Shown in pieces: positions 50,037 to 61,783 of a stretch of DNA of 64,000 bases (position 1 is the stretch's first letter; each line of letters opens with the position of its first letter). The notes under the pieces are model-generated. The model was not told the origin of the DNA, made no database searches, and worked only from the letters and a program-made list of their open reading frames with translations. The translations under genes were made by a program, and so were the position numbers. Source of the stretch: JAGWBF01 sp965116325 (GTDB lineage Bacteria > Chloroflexota > Dehalococcoidia > Lucifugimonadales > JAGWBF01); the NCBI GenBank assembly GCA_965116325.1, contig OZ220675.1, positions 868,001 to 932,000 of the forward strand, in the 5' to 3' direction.

Positions 50037-51605
50037 ATGGATATCCTGATAACCATCGTCCAGTTCCTGGCAGTCCTGGCTGCGGTGGTGCTGGTCCATG
50101 AGTTCGGCCACTTCGCCACCGCAAAGGCCTTCGGCGTGAAGGTGAACGAGTTCGGAATCGGCTTCCCCCCCAAGCTTCTGACCCTCTGGCGCAAAGGGGA
50201 CACCGAATACACCATCAACCTGCTCCCTATTGGCGGCTTTGTGAAGCTGGAGGGCGAGAACGACGTAACAGGCCCCCGGAGCTTTGCCAGCAAGGGCATC
50301 GGCACCAGGTTCATCATCCTCATCGCAGGCGTGTTTATGAACGTAGTGCTGGCCCTCCTACTCCTGACCGGTCTGTTCATGTTTACGGTGGGAGAGCTGG
50401 AGGTTGCCCAAGTATCCAGCCGGTCCCCGGCGTCGGAAGCGGGCCTGCTTCCAGGGGACCGCGTCCTTAAGGTAAACGGCGAAGATGTATCCGGTTTCCG
50501 GCAGCTGACCAGGACTCTGGGCGCCAACCGGGGTACGGATGTGCCGTTGCTGGTCCGGAGAGACGGCGAGGAGCAGGTGCTCTACGTGCCTCCCATCTCT
50601 CACAGCTTCCCCCATGAAGCCGCTTCAGGAGTCAGCGTCGAGGTTGTCGGCGACATAAATGTGACACAGGTTTCCTCCGGGTCCCCAGCCGACACCGCCG
50701 GCGTGCAGGACGGCGACATCATAACCGCAGTCGACGGCTCCTCAGTGGAGGGATTCTACGCCCTCACCGGCCTGATTAATGACAACCGGGGTCGGCGTAT
50801 CGAGTGGCAGGTCCTGCGGGATGGGACGCCGGTCACTCTCTACGTGACTCCCAGAAGTTCGCCCGCGCCGGGCCAGGGAGCCACGGGAATCCACATCGAC
50901 GTTTCAGGAGATGTGCGCGTGCAGGATGTAGCGCCGGGCTCGCCCGCCGAGGCAGCGGGAATCCTGCCTGGCGACATCATCACGGAGGTAGATGGCGAGG
51001 CTATCGGCGACTTCAACGAGCTGGCAAGGGCCGTCGACAAGCGTCTCGGAGAGGCAAGCGCCTGGACAATCCAGAGAGGAGGCGTCAGCAGGCCCGTCAC
51101 TCTTTTCCCCGAGGCTGATGCCCTGCCCTACGAAGCCAGCACAGGACTTACCGTTGAGTTCCTGGCCCTGCAGAACACCCCCGTCAATCCGCCGTGGGAA
51201 GCTCTGGTCCGGTCGGTTACCTGGATTGGAGGCGCCGCTGTGGCGACCAAGGATGCGGTCGCCAACTGGCTGGCCGACGATGGCGAAGCCCCCTTTTCTG
51301 GGCCGATAGGCATAGCCCAGGGCACCGGCGAGCTTGCCCGCGAGGCGGGCCTCATCTCCCTGGTCCCCCTGACCGCCCTGCTCAGCATGAGCTTGGCCTT
51401 CTTCAACATCCTGCCCTTCCCCGCTTTGGACGGGGGAAGGCTGGTCTTTGTGGTGCTGGAATGGGTGCGCCGCGGCAAGCGGATACCACCCGAAAAAGAG
51501 GGGCTGGTGCACGTTATTGGCTTCGTTGGGTTGATGACTATGCTGGCCGCCCTAACATATAACGATATAATAAGGATAATCGAGGGATACAGCTTCTTGC
51601 CCTAG
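50037..51605 (+). CDS. rseP: Site-2 metalloprotease RseP with three PDZ domains
   Basis: A 522-residue intramembrane protease. HEFGH (residues 21-25) lies in the first membrane helix and NILPFPALDGG (about 457-467) supplies the third zinc ligand. Between them are three PDZ-like units, with carboxylate-loop motifs LLPGDRVLKVNGEDV (about 138), VQDGDIITAVDGSSV (about 222) and ILPGDIITEVDGEAI (about 308). Common RseP proteins have one or two. It cleaves membrane-bound anti-sigma factors or signal peptides after a first cut. It lies in the usual cdsA-dxr-rseP-ispG-proS order. Confidence 0.94.
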   Translation: MDILITIVQFLAVLAAVVLVHEFGHFATAKAFGVKVNEFGIGFPPKLLTLWRKGDTEYTINLLPIGGFVKLEGENDVTGPRSFASKGIGTRFIILIAGVFMNVVLALLLLTGLFMFTVGELEVAQVSSRSPASEAGLLPGDRVLKVNGEDVSGFRQLTRTLGANRGTDVPLLVRRDGEEQVLYVPPISHSFPHEAASGVSVEVVGDINVTQVSSGSPADTAGVQDGDIITAVDGSSVEGFYALTGLINDNRGRRIEWQVLRDGTPVTLYVTPRSSPAPGQGATGIHIDVSGDVRVQDVAPGSPAEAAGILPGDIITEVDGEAIGDFNELARAVDKRLGEASAWTIQRGGVSRPVTLFPEADALPYEASTGLTVEFLALQNTPVNPPWEALVRSVTWIGGAAVATKDAVANWLADDGEAPFSGPIGIAQGTGELAREAGLISLVPLTALLSMSLAFFNILPFPALDGGRLVFVVLEWVRRGKRIPPEKEGLVHVIGFVGLMTMLAALTYNDIIRIIEGYSFLP

Positions 51606-51642
51606 AAGGCAACGGAACCGATATGAAAAGTCGAGGGCTGTT

Positions 51643-52764
<1,122 letters not shown>

Positions 52765-52832
52765 GGGCATCACGCCCCCTGCAGGACAATTTCCCGTCCC
52801 TTCCGGCTTCACATCAAGAAAACAGGACACGC

Positions 52833-54533
52833 ATGAAGTTTACCCAGATGGTCTCCAAGACCCTCCGCACCGAGCCAACGGAGGCCGAAACCGCCAACCA
52901 CCGGCTGATGCTGAAAGCCGGGATGATATCCCAGGTAGCCTCCGGGGTGTATAGCTATCTCCCCCTGGCATGGCGCTCCCTCAGGAAGATCGAGGACATC
53001 ATCCGCGAAGAGATGAACGCGGCCGGAGGCCAGGAGATCCGGATGCCGGTCCTACAGCCCCAGGAGCTTTGGGAGGAGACGGACCGGGTGGCCGGCTTCG
53101 GTGAGAACCTTTTCAGGCTTGAGGACCGGCGAGGCCGTCCCATGGTGCTGGCCCCCACCCACGAAGAGGTCGTAACCAACATCGTCAAGGGCAACGTTCA
53201 GAGCTACCGCGACCTGCCCGTGATCCTGTACCAGATACAGACCAAGTTCCGGGATGAAGCCCGCCCCCGGGCCGGCCTGATACGGGTGCGGGAGTTCGAC
53301 ATGAAGGATGCCTACAGCTTCGACGCCGACGACGAGGGCCTTGATTCCAGCTACCAAGCCATGGGTCGTGCCTACCGTAACATCTATGAGCGCTGCGCGC
53401 TGCCGGTGATCATGGCCGAGGCCGACAGCGGGGCCATCGGAGGCAAGGACTCCCACGAGTTCATACTTCCCACCCCCACGGGGGAGGACACCATCATCCT
53501 ATGCCCCGGGTGCGGCTATGCGGCCAATGCAGAAAAAGCCAGGGGGCAGGTCTCCCATGCCGGGGAGGAGGCTCTCCTTCCCCTGGAGCAGGTCTCCACT
53601 CCCGGACTAAAGACCATCGATGCCCTGTGCACTTTCCTGAACGTTCCACCTTCCAAGACCCTGAAGGCGGTCTTCTACAGGGCCGACGAAGAGACAGTCT
53701 TCGTAACTGTGCGTGGCGACCTGGAAGTCAACGAGGTTGCCCTGAAGAATGCCCTGGGCTGCAAGGCCCTGAGGCTGGCTTCCGACGAGGAGGTCAAGGA
53801 CGCAGGTCTGGTCGCCGGGTCTGCTTCTCCCATCGGCATCAAGAATGTACGGCGGGTGGCGGACACCTCCATCACCAAGGGGGCCAACTTTGTCGTGGGG
53901 GCCAACGTGCCTGATACCCACGTGATCAACGCCAACTACCCCAGAGACTTCGACGTGGATATCCTGGAGCACTTTGCCCTTGCCCAGGAGGGTCAAATCT
54001 GCACGAAGTGCCCTGCAACCCTTGGCTCCACCAAGGGCGTCGAGGTAGGCCACATATTCAAGTTGGGCACCTTCTTCAGCGAGGCCTTGGGGGCCTACTA
54101 CCTGGACTCGGAAGGACAGCAGCGTCCCATAATCATGGGATGTTATGGAATCGGCGTGGGAAGGCTGCTGGCAGCCGCGGTGGAGCAGAACCACGACGAC
54201 AAGGGGATCGTGTTCCCCACCCCAATCGCCCCCTTCCAAGTGCATCTGGTGGGGCTGAACCTGTCCAACGAGGAAGTGGCCAGCGCAGCCGACACCCTGT
54301 ACCGGGACTTGTGGTCGGCCGGCATAGAGACCCTGTACGATGATCGAAAAGATGAGGCCGCCGGAGCCAAGCTCAACGACGCCGACCTCCTCGGGTTGCC
54401 CATGCGCATCGTGGTCAGCCCCCGCACCCTTGGCCAGGACTCAGCAGAGATGAAGCCCCGGAGCTCCCAGGATGCCTCCGTCGTACCCCTAGCTGATGTG
54501 GTAGCGAAGATTGCCGCGGCCTTGGCCGCGTGA
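52833..54533 (+). CDS. proS: Prolyl-tRNA synthetase (bacterial type with editing insert)
   Basis: A 566-residue class II synthetase. Motif 2 region RDEARPRAGLIRVREFDMKD is near residue 138. The YbaK-like editing insertion lies at about residues 230-380. Motif 3 GCYGIGVGRLLAAAVEQ is near residue 438 and the anticodon domain follows. Length and insert match the bacterial ProS type. Confidence 0.96.
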   Translation: MKFTQMVSKTLRTEPTEAETANHRLMLKAGMISQVASGVYSYLPLAWRSLRKIEDIIREEMNAAGGQEIRMPVLQPQELWEETDRVAGFGENLFRLEDRRGRPMVLAPTHEEVVTNIVKGNVQSYRDLPVILYQIQTKFRDEARPRAGLIRVREFDMKDAYSFDADDEGLDSSYQAMGRAYRNIYERCALPVIMAEADSGAIGGKDSHEFILPTPTGEDTIILCPGCGYAANAEKARGQVSHAGEEALLPLEQVSTPGLKTIDALCTFLNVPPSKTLKAVFYRADEETVFVTVRGDLEVNEVALKNALGCKALRLASDEEVKDAGLVAGSASPIGIKNVRRVADTSITKGANFVVGANVPDTHVINANYPRDFDVDILEHFALAQEGQICTKCPATLGSTKGVEVGHIFKLGTFFSEALGAYYLDSEGQQRPIIMGCYGIGVGRLLAAAVEQNHDDKGIVFPTPIAPFQVHLVGLNLSNEEVASAADTLYRDLWSAGIETLYDDRKDEAAGAKLNDADLLGLPMRIVVSPRTLGQDSAEMKPRSSQDASVVPLADVVAKIAAALAA

Positions 54534-54593
54534 TATGAGCACCAGGCAGCGCCCGCATTCATTCGCGGGCGCCGGGCAGGTCGAAGGAACGCA

Positions 54594-56255
<1,662 letters not shown>

Positions 56256-56303
56256 AAGGCGAATTCTGTTGCCCCGCTGCCCAATGATCATGAGAGGTGA
56301 TAC

Positions 56304-57458
56304 ATGGCTGACCTGCTTCTAACCGAAGAGGAGCGAATGCTCCAGAACACAGTCCGCGAGTTCGCCGACCGGGAGCTTTCTCCCAGGTCCCAGGAGATCG
56401 ACGAAAAGGAGCAGTTCTCCTGGGACAACTGGCGCGGCCTCGCCTCCCTGGGACTTACGGGCATCGGGATCGACCCGGCCTACGGAGGAAGCGGCGGAGG
56501 GTACCGGCAGGTCGCCCTGGCCATGGAGCAGGTCGCCAGGGGAGATGCTGCAACCAGCACATCGCTGATAGCCCACCTCTGCCTGGGGACTCGCACCATT
56601 TTCGAGTTCGGCGATGAAGAACAGAAGCAGAGGTACATTCCCGACCTGGTCCAGGGCAACAAGATGGCTGCATGGGCCCTGACCGAGCCGTCCTGCGGCT
56701 CTGACGCCGCTGCCTTGCAGACCACGGCGGTTCTCCGGGACGGGACCTACTTCCTGAACGGCAGCAAGATTTTCATCACCAACGCAGATACAGCATCCCA
56801 GGTGGTGATGTTCGCAACCCACGACAGGTCCCTGCGGGCCAAGGGAGTAAGCGCCTTCGTGATGGAGAGCACCACCCCGGGCTTCAGCGTGTACAAGCAG
56901 CACGGGAAGATGGGCATGCGAGGGTCCGCCACCACCGAGCTTACCATGGAGGATGCAGCGGTCCCTGAGGCCAACCGCCTGGGCGACGAGGGCAGAGGGT
57001 TCAACTACGCCATGGAGATACTCGACTCCAGCCGCATCATAATTGCCGCCCAGTGCGTGGGCATCGCCCAGGCGGCCCTGGAGGCGTCGGTCAAGTACGC
57101 CCAGCAGCGCCAGACCTTCGGGAAGCCCATCGCCCAGCACCAAGCAATCCAGTTTTTGCTGGCGGACATGGCGGTGGAGGTCCACGCGGCCCGGGTCGCC
57201 ACCATGCAGGCCGCCACTCTCAAGGACCAGAATCTGGACTTCGTGTTCGAAGCTTCCATGGCCAAGCTGCTGGCATCGGAGACGGCGGTCCGAGCCACCT
57301 CCAATGCTCTCCAGGTGCATGGCGGCTACGGGTACTTCAAGGACTCGCCGGTGGAGAGGTTATTCCGGGATGCCCGCGTAACCACCATCTACGAAGGAAC
57401 CTCCGAGGTGCAGAGGCTGATCATCGCCCGGCAACTCTTGGCCCAATACCCGTTGTGA
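56304..57458 (+). CDS. Acyl-CoA dehydrogenase
   Basis: A 384-residue flavoprotein. AWALTEPSCGSDAAALQTTA and FLNGSKIFITNADTA are the FAD/substrate blocks, KMGMRGSATTELTMEDAAVP follows, and the catalytic glutamate lies in TIYEGTSEVQRLIIARQLL. Short-chain or branched-chain acyl-CoA substrates are likely by family. It lies between the two mutase parts with no sign of a separate transcript, which suggests it works in the same acyl-CoA pathway. Confidence 0.92.
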   Translation: MADLLLTEEERMLQNTVREFADRELSPRSQEIDEKEQFSWDNWRGLASLGLTGIGIDPAYGGSGGGYRQVALAMEQVARGDAATSTSLIAHLCLGTRTIFEFGDEEQKQRYIPDLVQGNKMAAWALTEPSCGSDAAALQTTAVLRDGTYFLNGSKIFITNADTASQVVMFATHDRSLRAKGVSAFVMESTTPGFSVYKQHGKMGMRGSATTELTMEDAAVPEANRLGDEGRGFNYAMEILDSSRIIIAAQCVGIAQAALEASVKYAQQRQTFGKPIAQHQAIQFLLADMAVEVHAARVATMQAATLKDQNLDFVFEASMAKLLASETAVRATSNALQVHGGYGYFKDSPVERLFRDARVTTIYEGTSEVQRLIIARQLLAQYPL

Positions 57459-57483
57459 GCCTACCCACTTAAGGCAGGGAATC

Positions 57484-57903
57484 GTGGAACCATCTTGCAC
57501 CGCCCGGTACATCGACCACATCGGGATCGCCGTTAAGGACTTGGACGCCGCCATGAAGCTCTTCCAGGAGCTGTTCAACGTGCCCACGGCGGAACCCCAG
57601 GACATCCCCGACCAGAAGGTCCGGGCGGTACTTCTCCCCATCGGCCAGTCCCGGCTGGAGCTCCTGGAACCCCTGGAGGCCGACAGCAGTGTGGGACGAT
57701 TCTTGGAGAGCAGGGGGGAAGGCCTTCACCACCTGGCCTTCAACGTAGAGGATGTGGGCGAGAGCCTGGATGAGCTTGGCATGAAGGGTGTCCGGCTGGT
57801 GGACTTTGCGCCAAGGGAAGGCCTGTCGGGGATCATCGGGTTCATCCATCCCGCCTCGGTGCATGGCGTGCTGACCGAGCTGGTCCAGAGCGTCGAAGGG
57901 TAG
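57484..57903 (+). CDS. mce: Methylmalonyl-CoA epimerase
   Basis: A 139-residue VOC-fold protein from GTG 57484 (the ATG-less start follows aaggcaggg). Metal-ligand histidines are in YIDHIGIAVKDLD and GLHHLAFNVEDV, with RLELLEPLEADSSVGRFLE as the family block. It interconverts (2S)- and (2R)-methylmalonyl-CoA. It is 7 bp before the mutase small subunit. Confidence 0.9.
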   Translation: MEPSCTARYIDHIGIAVKDLDAAMKLFQELFNVPTAEPQDIPDQKVRAVLLPIGQSRLELLEPLEADSSVGRFLESRGEGLHHLAFNVEDVGESLDELGMKGVRLVDFAPREGLSGIIGFIHPASVHGVLTELVQSVEG

Positions 57904-57910
57904 GCTTCCG

Positions 57911-58327
57911 ATGCAGCAGACTACCGACAGGATACGCGTTGTGGTGGCCAAGCCCGGGCTGGATGGCCACGACCGCGGCGCCAAGGTGGTCGCCAGGGCG
58001 CTGAGGGATGCGGGTATGGAGGTCATCTACACCGGGATCCGCCAGACCCCGGAGATGATCGTCGAGACCGCCTTCCAGGAAGATGCGGACGTCATCGGGC
58101 TCAGCATCCTTTCTGGTGCGCACCTGGAGGTATTCCCCGAGATACTGCGCCTCATGCGGGAGAAGGAGATGACCGATGTCCTGGTAATCGCCGGCGGCAT
58201 CATCCCCGAGGTTGACAGGGACCCCCTGCTCCAGCAGGGCCTGAGCGCCATTTTCGGTCCTGGCACCTCCACCCAGGACATCGTCGCATTCATCCAGAAG
58301 CAGGCCCGCAAGCGGGACCTCCCCTGA
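57911..58327 (+). CDS. mcmA2: Methylmalonyl-CoA mutase small, cobalamin-binding subunit
   Basis: A 138-residue B12-binding domain. VVVAKPGLDGHDRGAKVVAR carries the DxHxxG motif with His20 as the lower cobalt ligand. GLSILSGAHLEVFP and the GPGTSTQDIV loop complete the site. It must partner the catalytic subunit at 54594. Confidence 0.92.
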   Translation: MQQTTDRIRVVVAKPGLDGHDRGAKVVARALRDAGMEVIYTGIRQTPEMIVETAFQEDADVIGLSILSGAHLEVFPEILRLMREKEMTDVLVIAGGIIPEVDRDPLLQQGLSAIFGPGTSTQDIVAFIQKQARKRDLP

Positions 58328-58404
58328 CGCCCGACTTGACTGTGAAACAGGCCGGAAAGCCGTGGATCTATTGCCAAGGCAGTTGGTTTTCTGGGACACA
58401 CATC

Positions 58405-58435
58405 TTGACAGAACCACCTATGTCACCTTTATAAT
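58405..58435 (+). promoter_or_regulatory. Strong sigma70-like promoter before yceD-rpmF
   Basis: Both boxes match consensus perfectly, TTGACA (58405-58410) and TATAAT (58430-58435), but the spacer is 19 bases, two more than ideal. The predicted start near 58442 lies only about ten bases before the TTG start of the yceD-like gene. Confidence 0.65.
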
Positions 58436-58451
58436 TGCCAACTGATCGGCG

Positions 58452-58994
58452 TTGACCAACCCATCGTTAATATATAACGTTGCCCAACTCCTGAAAGAAC
58501 CTGTAGGTTCTACCCGCCAGTTCCGCATCGATTCCCGCGAATCCATCGACGATGGTTCAACCTACATACTCCCTGAAGGCCAAGTCCATCTGCTTCGCAC
58601 CGACAGGGGAATCCTGGTGCGGGCCGACCTGGAAGCCAGCACAGCCATGACGTGCAGCAGGTGCCTCGCCCCTTACCATCAACACCTGAGCATGGGCTTG
58701 GAAGAAGAGTATTTCCCAACCGTCGAAGTGGCCACCGGTCAGTCCCTCCACGTTCCTGAAGATGCGGAACCATCCGCAACCATTGACCCCCACCATATGC
58801 TGGACTTGACCGAGGCCGCGCGTCAGTATTGTCTGACCAGCCAGCCTATGAAACCCCTATGCCAGCCGGATTGCCAGGGCATTTGCCAGACTTGCGGCTC
58901 AAACATGAACATGGGGAGCTGCACATGTGATGCACCAGCCTCCGATGTTCGGTGGGCGCCCCTGACCCGTTTGCTGGAATCAGCCCGTTCCTAA
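58452..58994 (+). CDS. yceD: YceD/DUF177 family protein
   Basis: A 180-residue protein from TTG 58452. It has AMTCSRCLAPYHQHLSMGLEEEYF (about residues 64-87), DLTEAARQYCLTSQPMKPLC and QTCGSNMNMGSC, the paired CxxC-type DUF177 signature. The family is linked to ribosomal large-subunit assembly and stands before rpmF in most bacteria, as here. It follows the consensus promoter at 58405. Confidence 0.85.
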   Translation: MTNPSLIYNVAQLLKEPVGSTRQFRIDSRESIDDGSTYILPEGQVHLLRTDRGILVRADLEASTAMTCSRCLAPYHQHLSMGLEEEYFPTVEVATGQSLHVPEDAEPSATIDPHHMLDLTEAARQYCLTSQPMKPLCQPDCQGICQTCGSNMNMGSCTCDAPASDVRWAPLTRLLESARS

Positions 58995-59027
58995 GTACTA
59001 AGAAAGGCGAACACAAGGGTACAACTC

Positions 59028-59213
59028 ATGGGTGCACTCCCAGTAAAGAAACTCACTAAGTCCAGGCAGGGCAAAAGGCTGGCCCACTACCGCCTGAAGC
59101 CCCTGCATCCCTCCCGGTGTCCCCAGTGCCGGGCCGCGAAACTTCCCCACACAGCCTGCTCTATCTGCGGATTCTACAAGGGCCGCCAGGTGCTGAATAC
59201 GCCCAACAGCTAA
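59028..59213 (+). CDS. rpmF: 50S ribosomal protein L32
   Basis: A 61-residue L32: MGALPVKKLTKSRQGKRLAH at the N-terminus and two zinc-ribbon pairs, CPQC and CSIC. The usual neighbours plsX and fabH do not follow; fabD comes next after 22 bp. Confidence 0.95.
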   Translation: MGALPVKKLTKSRQGKRLAHYRLKPLHPSRCPQCRAAKLPHTACSICGFYKGRQVLNTPNS

Positions 59214-59235
59214 GCATCGAGAAGGACGATAATAC

Positions 59236-60240
59236 ATGGAAATAGCTACCAACGGCCTCGAGAAGGCCAACCTGGCCTACGTGTTTCCCGGCCAAGGCTC
59301 ACAATTTGTGGGCATGGGTCGGGAAATTTATCGTAAGTCCCGGGCAGCCAGGGAAATCTTCGATGAGGTCGATGAGGTGCTGGGAATGCACCTGACAAGG
59401 ATGGTCTTCGAGGGCCCGGAAGAGGACCTGAACGAGACCATCAACTCCCAGCCCGCCATCATGGCTACCAGCCTTGCATGCTACCAAGCCCTCGGGGAGC
59501 TGAAGAACAGCCACCTCCCGAGGCCGGGCGCTGTCGCCGGCCACAGCTTGGGAGAGTACACATCCATGGTTGTGTCGGGCGTAGTTGACCTGGCCGACGG
59601 CATCAGGCTCGTGAGAGAGCGGGGCCGGCTGATGCAGGAAGCATCGGCGCTGCACCCGGGGAGCATGGCTGCCATCATCGGCCTGGATGAAGAGACGGTC
59701 GAAGAGGTTTGCCACGAGACGGGCGCCGAAGTTGCCAACATTAACGGCGGTGGCCAAATAGTGATCAGTGGAGACAAGATGTGCGTCGCCAGGGCGGTTG
59801 ACCTGGCTTCCATCCGCGGGGCCCGGAAAGCGGTGCCCCTGGCGGTGAGCGGCGCCTTCCACTCTTCCCTGATGTCTGATGCTTCTCGAGGACTGGCTGA
59901 AGCCGTCGATGCGGCGACCTTTCGAGAACCTGTGGTCCCTATCATCGGCAACTCCATCTGCCGTCCCCTCACCACAGCCCAGGACATAAAGGATGAGCTG
60001 ATGAGCCAGCTCTGCAACTGTGTCCAGTGGCAGAGGTCGGTTAACCTGATGATGGACCTTGGCATCTCCAACTTTATCGAGTTTGGTCCGGGACGAGTCC
60101 TGGGCGGCTTGATCAAGAGGATAGGTGGCGAGCCTTCCCACAAGGACAGCCACATAGAGATAGACAACGTAGGCGACCTGGAATCTGTTGCGAAGGTGGC
60201 GGAAGCAGGCTACTGGAACCCCCAGATTCATCACAGCTAG
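59236..60240 (+). CDS. fabD: Malonyl-CoA:ACP transacylase
   Basis: A 334-residue FabD. YVFPGQGSQFVGMGRE opens the protein, and the nucleophile serine lies in VAGHSLGEYTSMV (about residues 98-110). VSGAFHSSLMSDA carries the catalytic His, and FIEFGPGRVLGGLIKRI is near the end. RBS gagaagg lies before the ATG. It loads malonyl units onto the ACP encoded 0.5 kb downstream. Confidence 0.94.
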   Translation: MEIATNGLEKANLAYVFPGQGSQFVGMGREIYRKSRAAREIFDEVDEVLGMHLTRMVFEGPEEDLNETINSQPAIMATSLACYQALGELKNSHLPRPGAVAGHSLGEYTSMVVSGVVDLADGIRLVRERGRLMQEASALHPGSMAAIIGLDEETVEEVCHETGAEVANINGGGQIVISGDKMCVARAVDLASIRGARKAVPLAVSGAFHSSLMSDASRGLAEAVDAATFREPVVPIIGNSICRPLTTAQDIKDELMSQLCNCVQWQRSVNLMMDLGISNFIEFGPGRVLGGLIKRIGGEPSHKDSHIEIDNVGDLESVAKVAEAGYWNPQIHHS

Positions 60241-60268
60241 TCGATGTCCCAGGCAGCAGCGTGGTGTT

Positions 60269-60757
60269 ATGACCGGGGAAAGGGCCTCTCACTTCAGAAG
60301 GAAGTCCCGTGCCTTGGCGGTGCAAGCCTTGTACGAGATGGACATCGCCGGGCACTCTACAGAATCGTCCTTCTCATGGCTCGTGGACGAAGATGATGTT
60401 CCCCAAGAGTCCCTGGACTACGCCCTCAAGCTTGCTCAAGGCGTGGCCAACAGGCTGGACGAGATTGATGAGCAGATCCGACTGCACGCACCCCTCTGGC
60501 CGGTGAACCAGCTCCCCGTCGTAGACCGGAACATTCTCAGACAAGCAATAATGGAGATATGCTTCGTGCATGACGTTCCCACCAAGGTGGTGATCAACGA
60601 GGCTATCGAGCTGGCAAAGACCTTCGGCAGCGAAAGCTCCCCCAGGTTTGTGAACGGGGTCCTAGGCTCCTTGGTAGATGAAGTCCAGAGGGCTGATAAC
60701 GTTGGGATGGAGCCCTCCATGGCAGCGGCAGAAAACCAAATCCAGGAAGGAAACTAA
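60269..60757 (+). CDS. nusB: Transcription antitermination factor NusB
   Basis: A 162-residue protein from ATG 60269. RRKSRALAVQALYEMDIAG is the NusB N-terminal helix. LPVVDRNILRQAIMEICF, KVVINEAIELAKTFGSESS and FVNGVLGSLVDEV complete the fold. It binds boxA RNA with S10. A location between fabD and acp is unusual; nusB is more often near ribE or accB. Confidence 0.92.
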   Translation: MTGERASHFRRKSRALAVQALYEMDIAGHSTESSFSWLVDEDDVPQESLDYALKLAQGVANRLDEIDEQIRLHAPLWPVNQLPVVDRNILRQAIMEICFVHDVPTKVVINEAIELAKTFGSESSPRFVNGVLGSLVDEVQRADNVGMEPSMAAAENQIQEGN

Positions 60758-60761
60758 AAGG

Positions 60762-61022
60762 ATGGCAACGACTTTCGAGAGGGTCAGGGCAATTGTGGTG
60801 GACAAGCTGGATGTTGACGAAGATTCGGTGGTACCCGAAGCATCCTTCGTGGATGACCTCAACGCCGATTCCCTGGACCTCGTGGAACTGATCATGGCTT
60901 TCGAAGAAGAGTTCTCCGACGATGACAACAAGATCGAAATTCCCGATGAGGATGCAGGGCAGATAGTGACCATCAAGGATGCGGTCAGCTATCTCCAGAG
61001 CCACGGTGTCAAAGATGAATAG
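60762..61022 (+). CDS. acpP: Acyl carrier protein
   Basis: An 86-residue ACP from ATG 60762. The phosphopantetheine serine is in DLNADSLDLVELIMAFEEEF, and the remainder is acidic as expected (DDDNKIEIPDEDA). It starts 4 bp after the nusB stop. Confidence 0.93.
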   Translation: MATTFERVRAIVVDKLDVDEDSVVPEASFVDDLNADSLDLVELIMAFEEEFSDDDNKIEIPDEDAGQIVTIKDAVSYLQSHGVKDE

Positions 61023-61041
61023 AGCGTGGTTAAAACGCTCT
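61021..61041 (+). terminator. Possible hairpin after acpP
   Basis: AGAGCGT (61021-61027) and ACGCTCT (61035-61041) form a seven-pair stem with a GGTTAAA loop, directly after the acp stop. It lacks a clear T tract, so it may only stabilise the messenger. Confidence 0.35.
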
Positions 61042-61095
61042 TCCGAATTGCGTTAGTTTCTCTCTAAGGAAAGCCAGGCAGGGCGGGGGCGGACT

Positions 61096-61713
61096 ATGAC
61101 GGAAATGGACAACCTGGAAGAGGTTGCAAGGCGGGTACGGACCTGCACCGACTGCCCCTTGAGCCAGGGCCGGACAAACGCCGTTCCTGGCGAGGGGCCG
61201 GAGAACTCGGAAATCATGTTCATCGGGGAAGGCCCCGGCTACCAGGAAGACCGGCAGGGTAGGCCCTTCGTAGGGCCCGCGGGCAAGTTCCTGGAAGAGC
61301 TCCTGAAGTCGATAGGCTACTCCCGCGAAGAAGTCTACATAGCGAACATGGTCAAGTGCCGCCCAGCCAACAACAGGGACCCCCTACCCAGCGAAATCGA
61401 GGCTTGCAGCAAGTACCTGGACCGCCAGATCGAGCTGATCAACCCAAAGCTGGTGGTCACGCTAGGACGCTTCTCCATGTCCAAGTTCCTGCCCAAGGAG
61501 AGCATCAGCCGGGTGCATGGCAGACCCAGGAGCGTTAACGGCCTGACGATCTTCCCGATCATGCATCCGGCGGCGGCCCTGCACCGGCAGGAGAACCGAA
61601 AGACCATAGAAGATGACTTCAATGCTATACCGGCCCTGCTGAGGCAGGCTGAGCCTGCCCCCGTGGTCGAGCTGCCCGATACGCCGAAGCCCGAACAGCT
61701 CTCCATGTTCTAG
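61096..61713 (+). CDS. udg: Family 4 uracil-DNA glycosylase
   Basis: A 205-residue UDG. Fe-S cysteines occur as CTDCPLSQGR near residue 15 and in KCRPANNRDPLPSEIEAC (about 92-109). The uracil-binding motif GEGPGYQEDRQGRPFVGPAG (about residues 41-60) and the motif IMHPAAALHR near the C-terminus are intact. It removes uracil from DNA in base-excision repair. Confidence 0.93.
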   Translation: MTEMDNLEEVARRVRTCTDCPLSQGRTNAVPGEGPENSEIMFIGEGPGYQEDRQGRPFVGPAGKFLEELLKSIGYSREEVYIANMVKCRPANNRDPLPSEIEACSKYLDRQIELINPKLVVTLGRFSMSKFLPKESISRVHGRPRSVNGLTIFPIMHPAAALHRQENRKTIEDDFNAIPALLRQAEPAPVVELPDTPKPEQLSMF

Positions 61714-61783
61714 CGACCGGCATCTACGCCCATGACATTCCAGCGCAAGATGATTACCCACCAATCCGAACCAAGGCAGGTTA

